64,000 nt of DNA from Caldilineae bacterium (GTDB taxonomy: Bacteria; Chloroflexota; Anaerolineae; JAAEKA01). The DNA lies in contig JACKBK010000001.1 in NCBI GenBank assembly GCA_020634555.1, positions 1-64,000 of the forward strand, written 5' to 3'. A program made the position numbers and the translations under genes. Below, piece after piece: positions 42,731 to 54,213 of the stretch (the stretch's first letter is position 1; every line of letters starts with the position of its first letter). The notes under the pieces were generated by a model that was not told where the DNA came from, made no database searches, and saw nothing but the letters and a program-made list of their open reading frames with translations.

Positions 42731-43453
42731 TTGTCTGTTTTTCTGTTGCGTGTCTTCACCTTCGTGATCCTGCCGCTGCTGCTGGCGGCGCTGGCAGTCC
42801 GGCTGGACAAGGGCGCCCGCACCCGCGAGCGGCGCATCGAGGTCTTCCTGATCTACATGTTCGCGCTGGGCGCGGCGGCCGGCATTAGCAACTGGGGCGG
42901 CCACATCTTCGCTGCCGACCAGGTGGCCGAGTCCATCGGCTGGGCGCCGGGCAGCCCCTTCCAACTGGAGATGGGCTTCGCCAACCTCAGCTACGGCATC
43001 CTGGCCATCATCGCCATGGGACGGCGTGACGGCTTCCGCGAGGCGACGGTCATCGGCGCAACGGTCATGGCGGTCGGCGCAACGCTGGTGCACCTCTGGG
43101 ACATCGCCCAGACCGGCAACCTGGCGCCCGGCAACACCGTGCAGAACATCATGAACCTGGCGCGGCCGGCGCTGCTGATCGGCCTGCTGGCAGCCAGCCG
43201 GCGCGCCGAGCGCCTGCCAACCTCAGAGGCCGGCACATTGGCCTTCGATGCCTGGCGCGGCAGCGTCATCGCGGTGGCCGGACCCATCGCGGCTGGCGTC
43301 GGCGTCGGACTGGGGGTTGGCCTCGCGGTTGGACAGCCGCTGGCCGGGATGCTGCTCGGTCTGGCAGGCGGCGCAGCGTTCGGGCTGTTCTTTCGCTCGC
43401 GCAACGCCGTCCCCGCGGCATCCACAGAGCGCGACCTGACAGCCGCCGACTGA
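42731..43453 (+). CDS. DUF6790-like integral membrane protein
   Basis: The start is TTG 42731, seven bases after AAAGGAG. The 240-residue product has about seven hydrophobic segments. Features that recall DUF6790 proteins are 'FLIYMFALGAAAGISNWGGHIFAADQVAESIGW' and 'FQLEMGFANLSYGILAIIAMGRRDGFREATVIGATV'. The C-terminal Gly-rich stretch 'GVGVGLGVGLAVGQPLAGMLLGLAGG' forms two closely packed helices. The family has no known function. A terminator at 43519-43553 separates it from ppc. Confidence 0.75.
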   Translation: MSVFLLRVFTFVILPLLLAALAVRLDKGARTRERRIEVFLIYMFALGAAAGISNWGGHIFAADQVAESIGWAPGSPFQLEMGFANLSYGILAIIAMGRRDGFREATVIGATVMAVGATLVHLWDIAQTGNLAPGNTVQNIMNLARPALLIGLLAASRRAERLPTSEAGTLAFDAWRGSVIAVAGPIAAGVGVGLGVGLAVGQPLAGMLLGLAGGAAFGLFFRSRNAVPAASTERDLTAAD

Positions 43454-43474
43454 TCGAACTCTGGCGCCCTTGAC

Positions 43475-43498
43475 CTTGTCGAAAGGCGCTTCGACAGG
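43475..43498. repeat. Dispersed CCTTGTCGAA / TTCGACAGG palindrome
   Basis: GTCGAA (43478-43483) and TTCGAC (43490-43495) with flanking complementary bases form the familiar 'CTTCGACAAGCTC'-type intergenic repeat seen in many environmental bacteria. It is just after the DUF6790 gene stop. Confidence 0.55.
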
Positions 43499-43518
43499 CT
43501 CTGCGCCCGGTTGCGCAA

Positions 43519-43553
43519 GAAGAAGGCACCCTCGACGGCGGGATGCCTTCTTC
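43519..43553 (+). terminator. Terminator upstream of ppc
   Basis: 10-bp stem (43519-43528 with 43544-43553), extended by inner C/G pairs, and followed by GTTTGTC. It would end transcription of the DUF6790 gene. Confidence 0.65.
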
Positions 43554-43555
43554 GT

Positions 43556-43583
43556 TTGTCTGACGCGCGATCGCGGGTACAAT
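43556..43583 (+). promoter_or_regulatory. Promoter of ppc
   Basis: TTGTCT at 43556-43561, a 16-base spacer and TACAAT at 43578-43583. The leader is about 27 bases. Confidence 0.55.
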
Positions 43584-43616
43584 GACCAGACCCAACGAAG
43601 ACAGGAACGCAATTTC

Positions 43617-46355
<2,739 letters not shown>

Positions 46356-46400
46356 TCTGCCCACAGCCACCGTTGACAGACCCGCTCCAGGAGAAACGCC

Positions 46401-46847
46401 ATGACGGAAGTAATCAACGATGCCGAACTTGCCGCCATCCTTGACGTGATCCACCGCGAGACCCGAGCCTTCTGGGACAAGGACTTCGACGCCTGGGCGG
46501 ACTGCTGGGCGCACGTGCCCTACGCGCGGACGATGGGATACTGGCCGCTGGGTGGAATCAAGGTAGTGGAGGGCTGGGACGCACAACGCGCACTGATCCG
46601 GCACATGATGGAGGAGAACCCGGCGCCGAACCCTACAGCCGGGCGCTACCGACGCGAGAACCTCAACGGCCGCATCTTTGCCGATGTAGCCTGGATCACC
46701 TACGACCAGTACGGCATCGACACCGGCGATCCGCTGTTCGACATGCCCGGACGCAGCCGCGAGACGCGCATCCTCGAACGGCACGACGGCCGATGGAAGA
46801 TCGTGTATGTCGGCTGGATGCTGGAGGGCGATGCGTCGCAGCACTAG
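46401..46847 (+). CDS. NTF2/SnoaL-like protein
   Basis: The 148-residue product has the size and pattern of the NTF2-like fold: an N-terminal helix 'ELAAILDVIHRETRAFWDKDFDAWADCW', a central region and C-terminal strands ending 'ETRILERHDGRWKIVYVGWMLEG'. Proteins of this fold include SnoaL-like cyclases, isomerases and DUF4440 proteins; many have no known reaction. CAGGAG lies seven bases before the ATG. The last four bases overlap the convergent SDR gene. No pathway can be assigned. Confidence 0.75.
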   Translation: MTEVINDAELAAILDVIHRETRAFWDKDFDAWADCWAHVPYARTMGYWPLGGIKVVEGWDAQRALIRHMMEENPAPNPTAGRYRRENLNGRIFADVAWITYDQYGIDTGDPLFDMPGRSRETRILERHDGRWKIVYVGWMLEGDASQH

Positions 46848-47635
46848 TCCGCAAAGAGGTCGCGCTTGCTGAAGCGCGCGGTGGCGAAACGCATCATCAG
46901 CCGGGCGGTGGACATGTACTCCAGCGATGCACCACTTTTGTCGTTGGCCAGAACTTTTTCCACCAAGGCCGGCGCCACTTCGTCCAGCGGATTGGCGATG
47001 ATGTTGAAGATGGGCTGGACCTTTTCGAGCTGCTCAGGGTTGTCCTTGTACTGGTCCAGCACCAGGTCGGTGATGACCATCCCCGGCTGGATCGTCCCCA
47101 CCTGCACCGGCGTGTCCTTCAGCTCGGCCACCAGCGTCTTGCTCAGGAAAGTAATTGCCGATTTGGTCGCGCCGTAGACGCCGATGCCGGCGCGCACGCG
47201 GCCGTTGGAGCCAAACCCCTCCAGGTTGTAGATCTGCCCGCCGCCTTGCTGAAGCATTCCAGGAACGGCGACGCGGCAGCAGTTGATGGTGCCGACAAGG
47301 TTGCTTTCCACCACCGAGCGCACCGTAGCATCGTCCAGTTCCCAGATCGGCTGCTGGGGATGGCCCGTGCCGGCGTTGTTGATCCAGATGTCGATGCGGC
47401 TAAAGCGGGCCACAGATTGCTGCCAGAGCGACTCGATCTGGCTGGGTACGGTTACGTCGCAGAGGAAGCCCGCCACCCGGTCGGCGCCGTGGCTGGCGCT
47501 CAAGTCGGCAACGGCGCGGTCCAGCGGCTCCTGGCGCCGGCCGCTGACGACGACCTGGCAACCGCGCTTCAGAAACTCACCGGCCATCGCATAGCCGATG
47601 CCCTTGGTAGATCCGGTGATGACGACTGTTTTCAT
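46844..47635 (-). CDS. Short-chain dehydrogenase/reductase
   Basis: From ATG 47635 (AGGA nine bases upstream) the product has 263 residues in the classical SDR layout. The cofactor motif is 'TGSTKGIG' (7-14), the structural motif is 'INNAG', and the catalytic pair is Tyr and Lys in 'YGATKSAITF'. 'SGRRQEPLDRAV' after the second strand suggests NADP preference. The C-terminus (about 195-262) is longer than in minimal SDRs, with 'LDEVAPALVEKVLANDKSGA'. The substrate is unknown. It converges on the NTF2-like gene with a 4-base overlap. Confidence 0.88.
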   Translation of the reverse strand: MKTVVITGSTKGIGYAMAGEFLKRGCQVVVSGRRQEPLDRAVADLSASHGADRVAGFLCDVTVPSQIESLWQQSVARFSRIDIWINNAGTGHPQQPIWELDDATVRSVVESNLVGTINCCRVAVPGMLQQGGGQIYNLEGFGSNGRVRAGIGVYGATKSAITFLSKTLVAELKDTPVQVGTIQPGMVITDLVLDQYKDNPEQLEKVQPIFNIIANPLDEVAPALVEKVLANDKSGASLEYMSTARLMMRFATARFSKRDLFAD

Positions 47636-47740
47636 GGGATGATCCTGTGTCAAGAGGTACAATTTCTGCGGGCACTATACGTCCGGCAATCCCGGCTGTC
47701 AAAGTCCGTGGTAACGCGGATTCAAGATTGACCGTTGCCA

Positions 47741-47769
47741 TTGACAGCTCCCGTTCCAGATGTTAGGAT
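47741..47769 (+). promoter_or_regulatory. Promoter of the MalT-like regulator, possibly leaderless
   Basis: Perfect TTGACA at 47741-47746, a 17-base spacer and TAGGAT at 47764-47769. The expected start coincides with ATG 47777. The AGGATG there could instead be read as a ribosome site, but not both. Confidence 0.5.
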
Positions 47770-47776
47770 GGTATCG

Positions 47777-50524
47777 ATGAAGACGCCAATCCTCACCACA
47801 AAACTCCACATCCCCGCCTCACCACAGAGATTGGTCCCGCGGCCGCGGCTGCTGGAGAAGCTGGAGTCTGAACTGTGCTGCAAGCTGGCGCTTATCTGCG
47901 CGCCGGCCGGATTCGGGAAATCCACGCTGGTGAGCGCCTGGGTGCAGGCTGCGCAACCGCGCCAACATGTTGCCTGGCTTTCCCTGGATGAGAGCGACAA
48001 CGAGTTGACGCGCTTTCTGACGTATCTGGTGGCCGCGCTGCGAACCATCGAAGGTGACATCGGACGAGGCGTGCAGGGCGCTCTGGAAGCGTCTGGGGAG
48101 GAAAACGTCGAGGCCGTTCTGACCATCCTGCTGAATGAGATTGCGGAGCTCCCCAGCGAGGCGATCCTCGTCCTCGACGACTACCACGTCATCGAAGCGC
48201 CGCCGGTTCACCAGACCCTCGCGTTTGTTCTCGAGCACGCGCCGCCGCAGTTGCATCTGGTCATTGCCACCCGCGAGGACCCGCCCTTGCCGTTGGCTCG
48301 CCTGCGTGCCCGGGGGCAGTTGGCCGAGCTGCGCGGCGTGGACCTGCGTTTTACCACCACTGAGGCCGCCGAGTTTCTCAACCAGGCGATGGGCCTGGGT
48401 CTTTCTGATGAAGATGTTGCGGCGCTGGAAAGCCGCACCGAGGGCTGGATTACAGGCCTGCAACTGGCCGCCATCTCGTTGCAGGGCCGCAAAGATGCCA
48501 CCAGCTTCATCAAGTCCTTCACCGGCAGCCACCGGTTCGTGCTGGACTACCTGATTGAGGAGGTGCTAAACCAGCAGACCGCGGAGGTTCAGGCTTTCTT
48601 GCTCCAGACTGCCATCCTCGACCGGCTGACAGGACCCTTGTGCAACGCTCTCACCGGTCAGAACGACGGCCAGGCGACCCTGGAAATGCTGGAACACGCC
48701 AATCTCTTCATCGTTCCTCTGGATGAGGCGCGGCACTGGTATCGCTATCACCATCTTTTTGCCGAGTTGTTGCGCCAGCGCCTGCATGAAACCCGACAGG
48801 AGCGGGCGTCCATTCTTCACCAACGGGCGAGTGAATGGTACGAACAAAACGGATTCGCCGATGCATCCATTGAGCATGCCTTGTGCTCCGAGGATTTCAT
48901 GCAGGCGGCGCGATTGATCGAGGAGCAGGTGGATGTTGTCTGGCAGCGCGGAGAACATGCCAGTTTGCGACGCTGGCTGGAAACGCTGCCGGTCGACGTG
49001 ATCCTCTCCAAGCCACATCTGTGTATCTTCCACGCCTGGTACTTGTTCGTCAGTGGCCAGCAGGCGCTGGCCGACCGAACGCTTCGAGTGGCAGAGCAGG
49101 CGCTTGGTCCGCCCGCTGATGACGCGTCTCGTGGTGCGCGGCAGGAGCCGGGCCGTCTGACCGGCGCGGGCAGGAGGAAGATCCAAGGCCGGACGGCCGC
49201 GATCCGGGCCTTCATGGACTCCTACCGCGGCAACGTGCCTGGGATCATCCACCATGCACGCCAGGCGCTTGCATTCCTGCCCAAGACGGACACGACCTGG
49301 CTCAGCATGACGGCCATTGTCTGGGGCGATGCGCACGGGTTCGCCGGCGACATGAAGGCAGCCCACGAAGCGCGGACCGAGGCATTGAAGGTTTGTCAGG
49401 AGGCGGGTGACCTCTACTTCATCATGCTGGCCAGCATGAAGGTGGCCATAACGGTGAGAGAGCAGGGCAGGTTGCACGAGACCCTCGCAATCTGCAGCCA
49501 GCAAGTGCAGCTTGCAAGGGACTGCGGCCTGGCGCAAACCAGGCTGATGGGCTTGTTTCTGGCGATTCGGGGTGAGGTGCTGGCCGAGTTTGGCGACCTG
49601 GAAGGAGCAGTGCGTGAGGCGCAGCAGGGTATAGCGTTGATCACAGGCGGCATCGATATGTCCATGGTCGGCTGGAGCCATCTCTGTCTGGCGCGAATCC
49701 TGTTCTCCAAGGGGGATCTGGCCGGCGCGGACGCGGCCATTCGCAAGATGGAGAACATCGCCAGGCAATTCTTCGTGCCACCCTGGATCACTGGCCAGAT
49801 GGCCGCCATGCAAGCGCGGTTGTGGCTTGTGGAAGGCAAGCTGGAGGCGGCCGCACAATGGGCACGCGACCGCCAACAAGTCGTCACGGGAACCCACCAA
49901 CCGGCGCACGATACGGGCTACTTCTCACTTATCGAGCAGATCATGCTCGCTCGCGTTCTGCTCGCTCAGGAACGATTGGATGAGGCGACCCGCTTGCTGC
50001 AAGAACTGTTAGCCACAGCGACGGCAGACGATCGAACGACAAGGGCGATCGAGATTCTGAACCTTCAGGCCCTGGCACTGCACGCCGAGGGCGAAACAGT
50101 CCGGGCGATGGCCGCTCTGGAGCGATCTCTCGCCCTCGCCGAGCCGCAGGGCTTCATGCAAATGTACGTAGATGAAGGGCGACAGATGGCGATCCTTCTC
50201 TATGATGCCCTCACGCGCGGCATCGCGCCGGATTACGTGCGCCGGTTGCTGGCAGCGTTTTCTGGAGTCGAGCCGGAGGAATCCGCGCTTTCGGAGTCTC
50301 AGCCGCCAGACTCCATGTTGATCGAGCCATTGAGCGAGCGTGAGATTGAGGTATTGCGACTGGTCGCCGACGGGCTGACCAATCAGCAGATCGCGGGCCA
50401 ACTCTTCCTGTCGCAGCACACGGTCAAGGTCCACGTACGCAACATCTACGGCAAACTGGGGGTCAGGAATCGCACGCAGGCGGCTGCCAGGGGCAAAGTG
50501 TTGGGGATTCTGGCTGATTCTTGA
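47777..50524 (+). CDS. MalT/LuxR-family large ATP-binding transcriptional regulator
   Basis: The 915-residue product has the three-part plan of MalT-type (LAL) regulators. An N-terminal STAND ATPase (about 1-330) begins 'ILTTKLHIP' and has Walker A 'APAGFGKST' (42-50), Walker B 'ILVLDDYHVI', and the 'LIEEVLNQQ' and 'YRYHHLFAELLRQRL' motifs. A long helical TPR-like region follows (about 350-810). The LuxR DNA-binding domain is at the end (about 850-912, 'LSEREIEVLRLVADGLTNQQIAGQLFLSQHTVKVHVRNIY'). Such proteins oligomerise on binding an inducer and activate transcription. The start at ATG 47777 is supported by family N-termini. Targets are unknown; no gene downstream is clearly part of its operon because a terminator follows. 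Confidence 0.93.
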   Translation: MKTPILTTKLHIPASPQRLVPRPRLLEKLESELCCKLALICAPAGFGKSTLVSAWVQAAQPRQHVAWLSLDESDNELTRFLTYLVAALRTIEGDIGRGVQGALEASGEENVEAVLTILLNEIAELPSEAILVLDDYHVIEAPPVHQTLAFVLEHAPPQLHLVIATREDPPLPLARLRARGQLAELRGVDLRFTTTEAAEFLNQAMGLGLSDEDVAALESRTEGWITGLQLAAISLQGRKDATSFIKSFTGSHRFVLDYLIEEVLNQQTAEVQAFLLQTAILDRLTGPLCNALTGQNDGQATLEMLEHANLFIVPLDEARHWYRYHHLFAELLRQRLHETRQERASILHQRASEWYEQNGFADASIEHALCSEDFMQAARLIEEQVDVVWQRGEHASLRRWLETLPVDVILSKPHLCIFHAWYLFVSGQQALADRTLRVAEQALGPPADDASRGARQEPGRLTGAGRRKIQGRTAAIRAFMDSYRGNVPGIIHHARQALAFLPKTDTTWLSMTAIVWGDAHGFAGDMKAAHEARTEALKVCQEAGDLYFIMLASMKVAITVREQGRLHETLAICSQQVQLARDCGLAQTRLMGLFLAIRGEVLAEFGDLEGAVREAQQGIALITGGIDMSMVGWSHLCLARILFSKGDLAGADAAIRKMENIARQFFVPPWITGQMAAMQARLWLVEGKLEAAAQWARDRQQVVTGTHQPAHDTGYFSLIEQIMLARVLLAQERLDEATRLLQELLATATADDRTTRAIEILNLQALALHAEGETVRAMAALERSLALAEPQGFMQMYVDEGRQMAILLYDALTRGIAPDYVRRLLAAFSGVEPEESALSESQPPDSMLIEPLSEREIEVLRLVADGLTNQQIAGQLFLSQHTVKVHVRNIYGKLGVRNRTQAAARGKVLGILADS

Positions 50525-50571
50525 TTGTCCTGCTGCCGTGTACTGACGGCGATGCCGAATTGACCGATGAA

Positions 50572-50601
50572 GACGGGCTAGCGGATGCGGCCTGTCTTTT
50601 T
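50572..50601 (+). terminator. Terminator of the MalT-like gene
   Basis: 7-bp stem with one G-T pair (50572-50578 with 50590-50596), an 11-base loop and five T residues. It is 48 bases after the stop codon. The remaining 140 bases to the next gene show no clear promoter. Confidence 0.75.
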
Positions 50602-50741
50602 GTTTCCATCTCCAATAATCCTCCGAATACCTCCTTCGGGGTATGACACTACCCCCACCTGACGTTTATGCTATAGACGTATTACATCCAAGGATTCGGA
50701 ACCTATCCTAAAACCATGAGGTTCCTCAATAGAGGACGCGC

Positions 50742-51878
50742 ATGAAGACTTCCAAGCAAATTCGAGTGTTTTTTTTCAAATTCACCTATGCAATTCTGAT
50801 CCTGTCAATAGTAGTAGCATGTGGCCCTTCAAAGGAGGAGCTCAATTCAGTTGACTATACACCTCTGGTCAGAGATGACTGGCCTGTATCAACACCAGAG
50901 GAGCAGGGGCTGGATGCTTTGCTTGTGGCCGAGATGTATCTCAATGCTGCTGAGCTGGAGACCCTTTACAGCTTGCTTGTCATCAAGAACGGCTACTTGG
51001 TAGCTGAAGATTATTTCAACGAAGGTTCGGTCGAACAAAAGGATCGGCTTCAGTCAGTGACGAAGAGTTTTACTTCCGCTCTGGTAGGGATTGCCCTGGA
51101 ACAGGGTTGCCTATCGAGCGTTGACCAGAAGATGCTGGATTTCTTCCCGGAAGTAGCTGGCAAGATCACCGATCCTAGGAAGGAACAGATAACGGTACGA
51201 AATTTATTAGAGATGCGCGGCGGATACCCCAACGAAGAGGATGCTCAAGCCCTCTGGGATGGTCTTTTATCGGGTCACTATCCGCCTCTGATAGAAGATT
51301 TTCCCCTGGTTAGCGATCCGGGAACCAGGTTCCATTACAGTAATCTATCCTCAAACTGGCTGGGGATCATCGTTGATAGGTCTTGCGGGATGAACCTGAA
51401 AGCGTATGCGGAAGAGAACCTGTTTTCTCACCTTAACGTGGAGCCAGGCGAATGGGGGCAGGACGCAGAAGGGCATAATAACGGGTGTGGCGATCTTCAC
51501 CTTGCAGCACGCGATGCAGCTAAGTTTGGGCTGTTATATCTCAACGATGGAATATTCGATGGGAATCAGATCATTCCATCAGATTGGGTGAAGGATTCGC
51601 TTCAAACCTATTCGATGAATGAAGCCTTTGTAAAAAAGGTAGGCGATTTTCGTGATATCGGATATGGATATCAATGGTGGTCTGCCACCGCGGGCAATTA
51701 TCATGTCAACTTTGCCTGGGGACACGGTGGACAGCTTATCGTGTTAGTGGACGATCTCGATTTGGTTGTCGTTACAACATCCTACCCGTTCTGGTTAGAG
51801 CACAATGATCAGTCATGGAAACAGGAAAAGGCGATCATCACCATGGTGAGCGAGTTCATTAAATCATTGGACAATTAA
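50742..51878 (+). CDS. Beta-lactamase-fold serine hydrolase, lipoprotein
   Basis: The 378-residue product has a lipoprotein signal ending 'IVVACG' (Cys27). The catalytic SxxK motif is 'SVTK' (Ser105, Lys108). 'YSNLSSNWLG' supplies the Tyr-x-Asn motif, and 'WGHGGQ' the third, HxG-type motif. It belongs to the class C beta-lactamase/esterase/6-aminohexanoate hydrolase group (S12-like). Substrates could be esters, amides or peptides. Base composition is clearly less GC-rich than in the flanking housekeeping genes, suggesting acquisition. It opens the accessory stretch up to about 56.7 kb. Confidence 0.85.
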   Translation: MKTSKQIRVFFFKFTYAILILSIVVACGPSKEELNSVDYTPLVRDDWPVSTPEEQGLDALLVAEMYLNAAELETLYSLLVIKNGYLVAEDYFNEGSVEQKDRLQSVTKSFTSALVGIALEQGCLSSVDQKMLDFFPEVAGKITDPRKEQITVRNLLEMRGGYPNEEDAQALWDGLLSGHYPPLIEDFPLVSDPGTRFHYSNLSSNWLGIIVDRSCGMNLKAYAEENLFSHLNVEPGEWGQDAEGHNNGCGDLHLAARDAAKFGLLYLNDGIFDGNQIIPSDWVKDSLQTYSMNEAFVKKVGDFRDIGYGYQWWSATAGNYHVNFAWGHGGQLIVLVDDLDLVVVTTSYPFWLEHNDQSWKQEKAIITMVSEFIKSLDN

Positions 51879-51974
51879 CAAGAAGTAGATTTGGCTGATG
51901 TCTCAGCTGGCAAACGCGTTTCGTTCGCGGGAATGACAACGATTTGCCAAATCAGCAAAGAAAGCGAGAAAACT

Positions 51975-52688
51975 ATGACCAGCAAGGAGCGAAGGACCGC
52001 AAGAATTGTGGGAGCGTTGTTTCTCATCGCAATGGTTGCGTCACTGGTGGGAGCCGGTCTCATCGAGGCTGTTTTGGCCGCGCCAGACATCGTGGCCAGC
52101 GCGCATGCAGACAGGACCAAGTTGGCGATAGGCGTGCTTCTTGAGCTAATCAATGCCGTGGCGGTCGTTGGCATCGCCGTCGGGATGTTCCCCCTCTTCA
52201 AGAAGCAGGACGAGGCGCTGGCGCTTGGCTATGTTGCCTTGAGAATTATCGAGGCGGTGATCATCATTGCCGCGGTCATCAGTCCTCTGGCGTTGATCGC
52301 GCTGGGCCAAGCCTATGCGACAGCAACTGCCGATGCTGCCTTTCTCCAGAACGTCGGTGCTTCATTCGTGGCCGTGCGCGCCCTTCTGGTCGGTCAGTTG
52401 ACAGGGATCTTTTTCGGTCTGGCTGCTCTGGTGTTCTACTACTTGCTGTACCAATCACGACTCGTCCCGCGCTTCATCTCGGTCTGGGGTCTGGTAGCGG
52501 TAGTACTGGTGCTGGGGTGGAACATCGCGGAGCTTGTCGGTGTTGAGGTGAGCATCGGAATGATCCTGGTTCTTCCGATCATCCTGAACGAAATATTCCT
52601 GGGGATTTGGCTGATTGTGAAAGGGTTCGAACCGGCGCCAGCCGTCGCAGCACCCACCGAAACAGCCATGACTGGAGTCGGAGGTTGA
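51975..52688 (+). CDS. DUF4386-like membrane protein
   Basis: The start is placed at ATG 51975, giving 237 residues; the frame upstream is not convincing. Six hydrophobic helices are seen. Marks of DUF4386 are the N-terminal 'ERRTARIVGALFLIAMVASLVG', 'LLELINAVAVVGIAVGMFPLFKKQDEALALGYVALRIIEA', and 'FYYLLYQSRLVPRFISVWGLVA'. The family has no known function. The ribosome site is weak. The gene is followed one base later by the oxidoreductase gene, with GGAGG near its end, so they form an operon. Confidence 0.82.
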   Translation: MTSKERRTARIVGALFLIAMVASLVGAGLIEAVLAAPDIVASAHADRTKLAIGVLLELINAVAVVGIAVGMFPLFKKQDEALALGYVALRIIEAVIIIAAVISPLALIALGQAYATATADAAFLQNVGASFVAVRALLVGQLTGIFFGLAALVFYYLLYQSRLVPRFISVWGLVAVVLVLGWNIAELVGVEVSIGMILVLPIILNEIFLGIWLIVKGFEPAPAVAAPTETAMTGVGG

Positions 52689-52689
52689 C

Positions 52690-53655
52690 ATGAAAGCAAT
52701 CGTGCAAAACAGCTACGGATCACCGGATGTTCTCGAGCTCAAGGAGATCGCCCGGCCGTCGATCGATGAAAACGATGTCATCGTCAGAGTTCACGCTGCC
52801 GCAGTCAACGCCGGAGATGTTTTCTCCATGAGAGGCAGTCCATGGCTCGCTCGATTCTCAGTAGGATTTCCCAGCCCCAAGGATCATGTTCTTGGCTGGG
52901 ACATGGCGGGGCGAGTCGAGGCGGTGGGCGAAGCCGTGACGCGTTTTCAGGCGGGCGACGAGGTGTTCGCCGTGTGTGAGGGTGCGTTCGCCGAGTATGT
53001 GTCTGTTGGCGAGGAGAAGCTGGCACTGAAGCCAGCAAACCTCACCTTCGTTCAGGCCGCGGCGATCCCGTCAGGAGGCATTACCGCCTTGCAGGGCCTG
53101 CGCGATATCGGCAACCTGCAGCCGGGCCAGAAGGTTCTAATCAACGGCGCGTCAGGCGGTGTGGGAACCATGGCCGTCCAGATCGCCAAAGCAATGGGCG
53201 CGGAGGTGACCGGCGTTTGCAGCACACGCAACGTGGAGATGGTACGATCGATCGGTGCAGATCATGTCATCGATTACACACAGGAGGATTTCACCCAAGG
53301 CGGGGAACGCTACGATCTCATTCTCGACAACGTGGCAAGCCGGTCGTTCACTGACCTCAGGCGCGTGCTTGCTCCTCAAGGTGTCGTTGTGCCCAACAGT
53401 GGCCATGGCGGCATGGGGTACGTATTCAAGGCGTATCTTTTGTCCCCCATCATGCGCCAACAGAAAACCCCGTTCTTGTCATCGCCAAACAGCGAGGACC
53501 TGACATTTCTCAAGGAGCTTATCGAGGCCGGCAAGCTCACGCCGGTCATCGACAGGATATACCGGTTGAGCGAGACTCCCGCGGCGTTTCGCTATCTGGA
53601 AGAAGAGCACGCCCAAGGAAAAGTCATCATCACCGTGGCAGAAAACGGCAAATGA
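52690..53655 (+). CDS. Zinc-independent MDR-type NAD(P)-dependent oxidoreductase
   Basis: The 321-residue product is a medium-chain dehydrogenase/reductase of the quinone oxidoreductase group. The N-terminal GroES-like domain shows 'DVLELKEIARPSIDENDVIVRVHAAAVN' and 'HVLGWDMAGRVEAVGEAV'. The Rossmann domain has 'VLINGASGGVGTMAVQIAKAMGAEVTGVCS', and the C-terminus has 'ETPAAFRYLEEEHAQGKVIITV'. The Cys ligands of zinc alcohol dehydrogenases are absent. It probably reduces quinones or alpha,beta-unsaturated carbonyls. It shares a transcript with the DUF4386 gene. MITE-like element B begins four bases after the stop. Confidence 0.9.
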   Translation: MKAIVQNSYGSPDVLELKEIARPSIDENDVIVRVHAAAVNAGDVFSMRGSPWLARFSVGFPSPKDHVLGWDMAGRVEAVGEAVTRFQAGDEVFAVCEGAFAEYVSVGEEKLALKPANLTFVQAAAIPSGGITALQGLRDIGNLQPGQKVLINGASGGVGTMAVQIAKAMGAEVTGVCSTRNVEMVRSIGADHVIDYTQEDFTQGGERYDLILDNVASRSFTDLRRVLAPQGVVVPNSGHGGMGYVFKAYLLSPIMRQQKTPFLSSPNSEDLTFLKELIEAGKLTPVIDRIYRLSETPAAFRYLEEEHAQGKVIITVAENGK

Positions 53656-53659
53656 CCCG

Positions 53660-53787
53660 ACTGTTCAGTCTTTGACTTCGGAAGTCGCCGGTTCTACGCA
53701 ACAACCAGCCTAACGCGGTGAAAGTTGCTTCCACTTTGCTTCGGCGACTTCCGAAGTCTATCGCTCCGTGATAGACTGAACAGTTAC
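53660..53787. mobile_element. MITE-like palindromic element, copy B (about 128 bp)
   Basis: Outer inverted repeats ACTGTTCAGTCT (53660-53671) and complement (53773-53784) enclose inner arms of 17 bp (GACTTCGGAAGTCGCCG at 53674-53690, complement at 53742-53758). The right end continues to GTTAC as in copies A and C; the left end lacks the first three bases. The interior differs from A and C. No flanking duplication was seen. It sits between two co-directional genes. Confidence 0.75.
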
Positions 53788-53803
53788 AAAAGGAGATTGA
53801 ATC

Positions 53804-54169
53804 GTGGATGACACCCAAATAAAGCTTTCAGTGCTGTGGGTATGTCTGATGTTGACCTACCTCTTAGGAGATGTGCTGCGAATATTCAGCGGCGATTTCC
53901 AGGCAGGACAGGTCGGAGGTATGCAGGTCTCACAGAACATGTATCTGGGAATGGCAATACTGATGGTGATTCCGATTGTTATGGTTTACCTGTCTTTGAC
54001 GTTGAACAGCCCTGTCAATCGCTGGGCAAACATCGTCGTCGCCATATTCTTCTTTGGGTTCAATCTCATAGGGCTGCCCACCTATCCTTCCGCCTATGAC
54101 AAGTTTTTGATCGTCGTAGGGCTTGTGTTCAATGTGCTAACGATCTGGACTGCGTGGAAATGGGTTTGA
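53804..54169 (+). CDS. DUF6326-like small membrane protein
   Basis: The start is GTG 53804, nine bases after AAAGGAG; an ATG at 53808 is in another frame. The 121-residue product has four hydrophobic helices, with the N-terminal 'LSVLWVCLMLTYLLGDVLRIFSGDF' and the C-terminal 'NVLTIWTAWKW' typical of DUF6326. Function is unknown. Its ribosome site begins one base after the end of MITE-like element B, so the element now forms its 5' region. Confidence 0.8.
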   Translation: MDDTQIKLSVLWVCLMLTYLLGDVLRIFSGDFQAGQVGGMQVSQNMYLGMAILMVIPIVMVYLSLTLNSPVNRWANIVVAIFFFGFNLIGLPTYPSAYDKFLIVVGLVFNVLTIWTAWKWV

Positions 54170-54213
54170 GTTCAACGATCATCCACCTCAGACTTACGAC
54201 TTAGAGGAAACAA

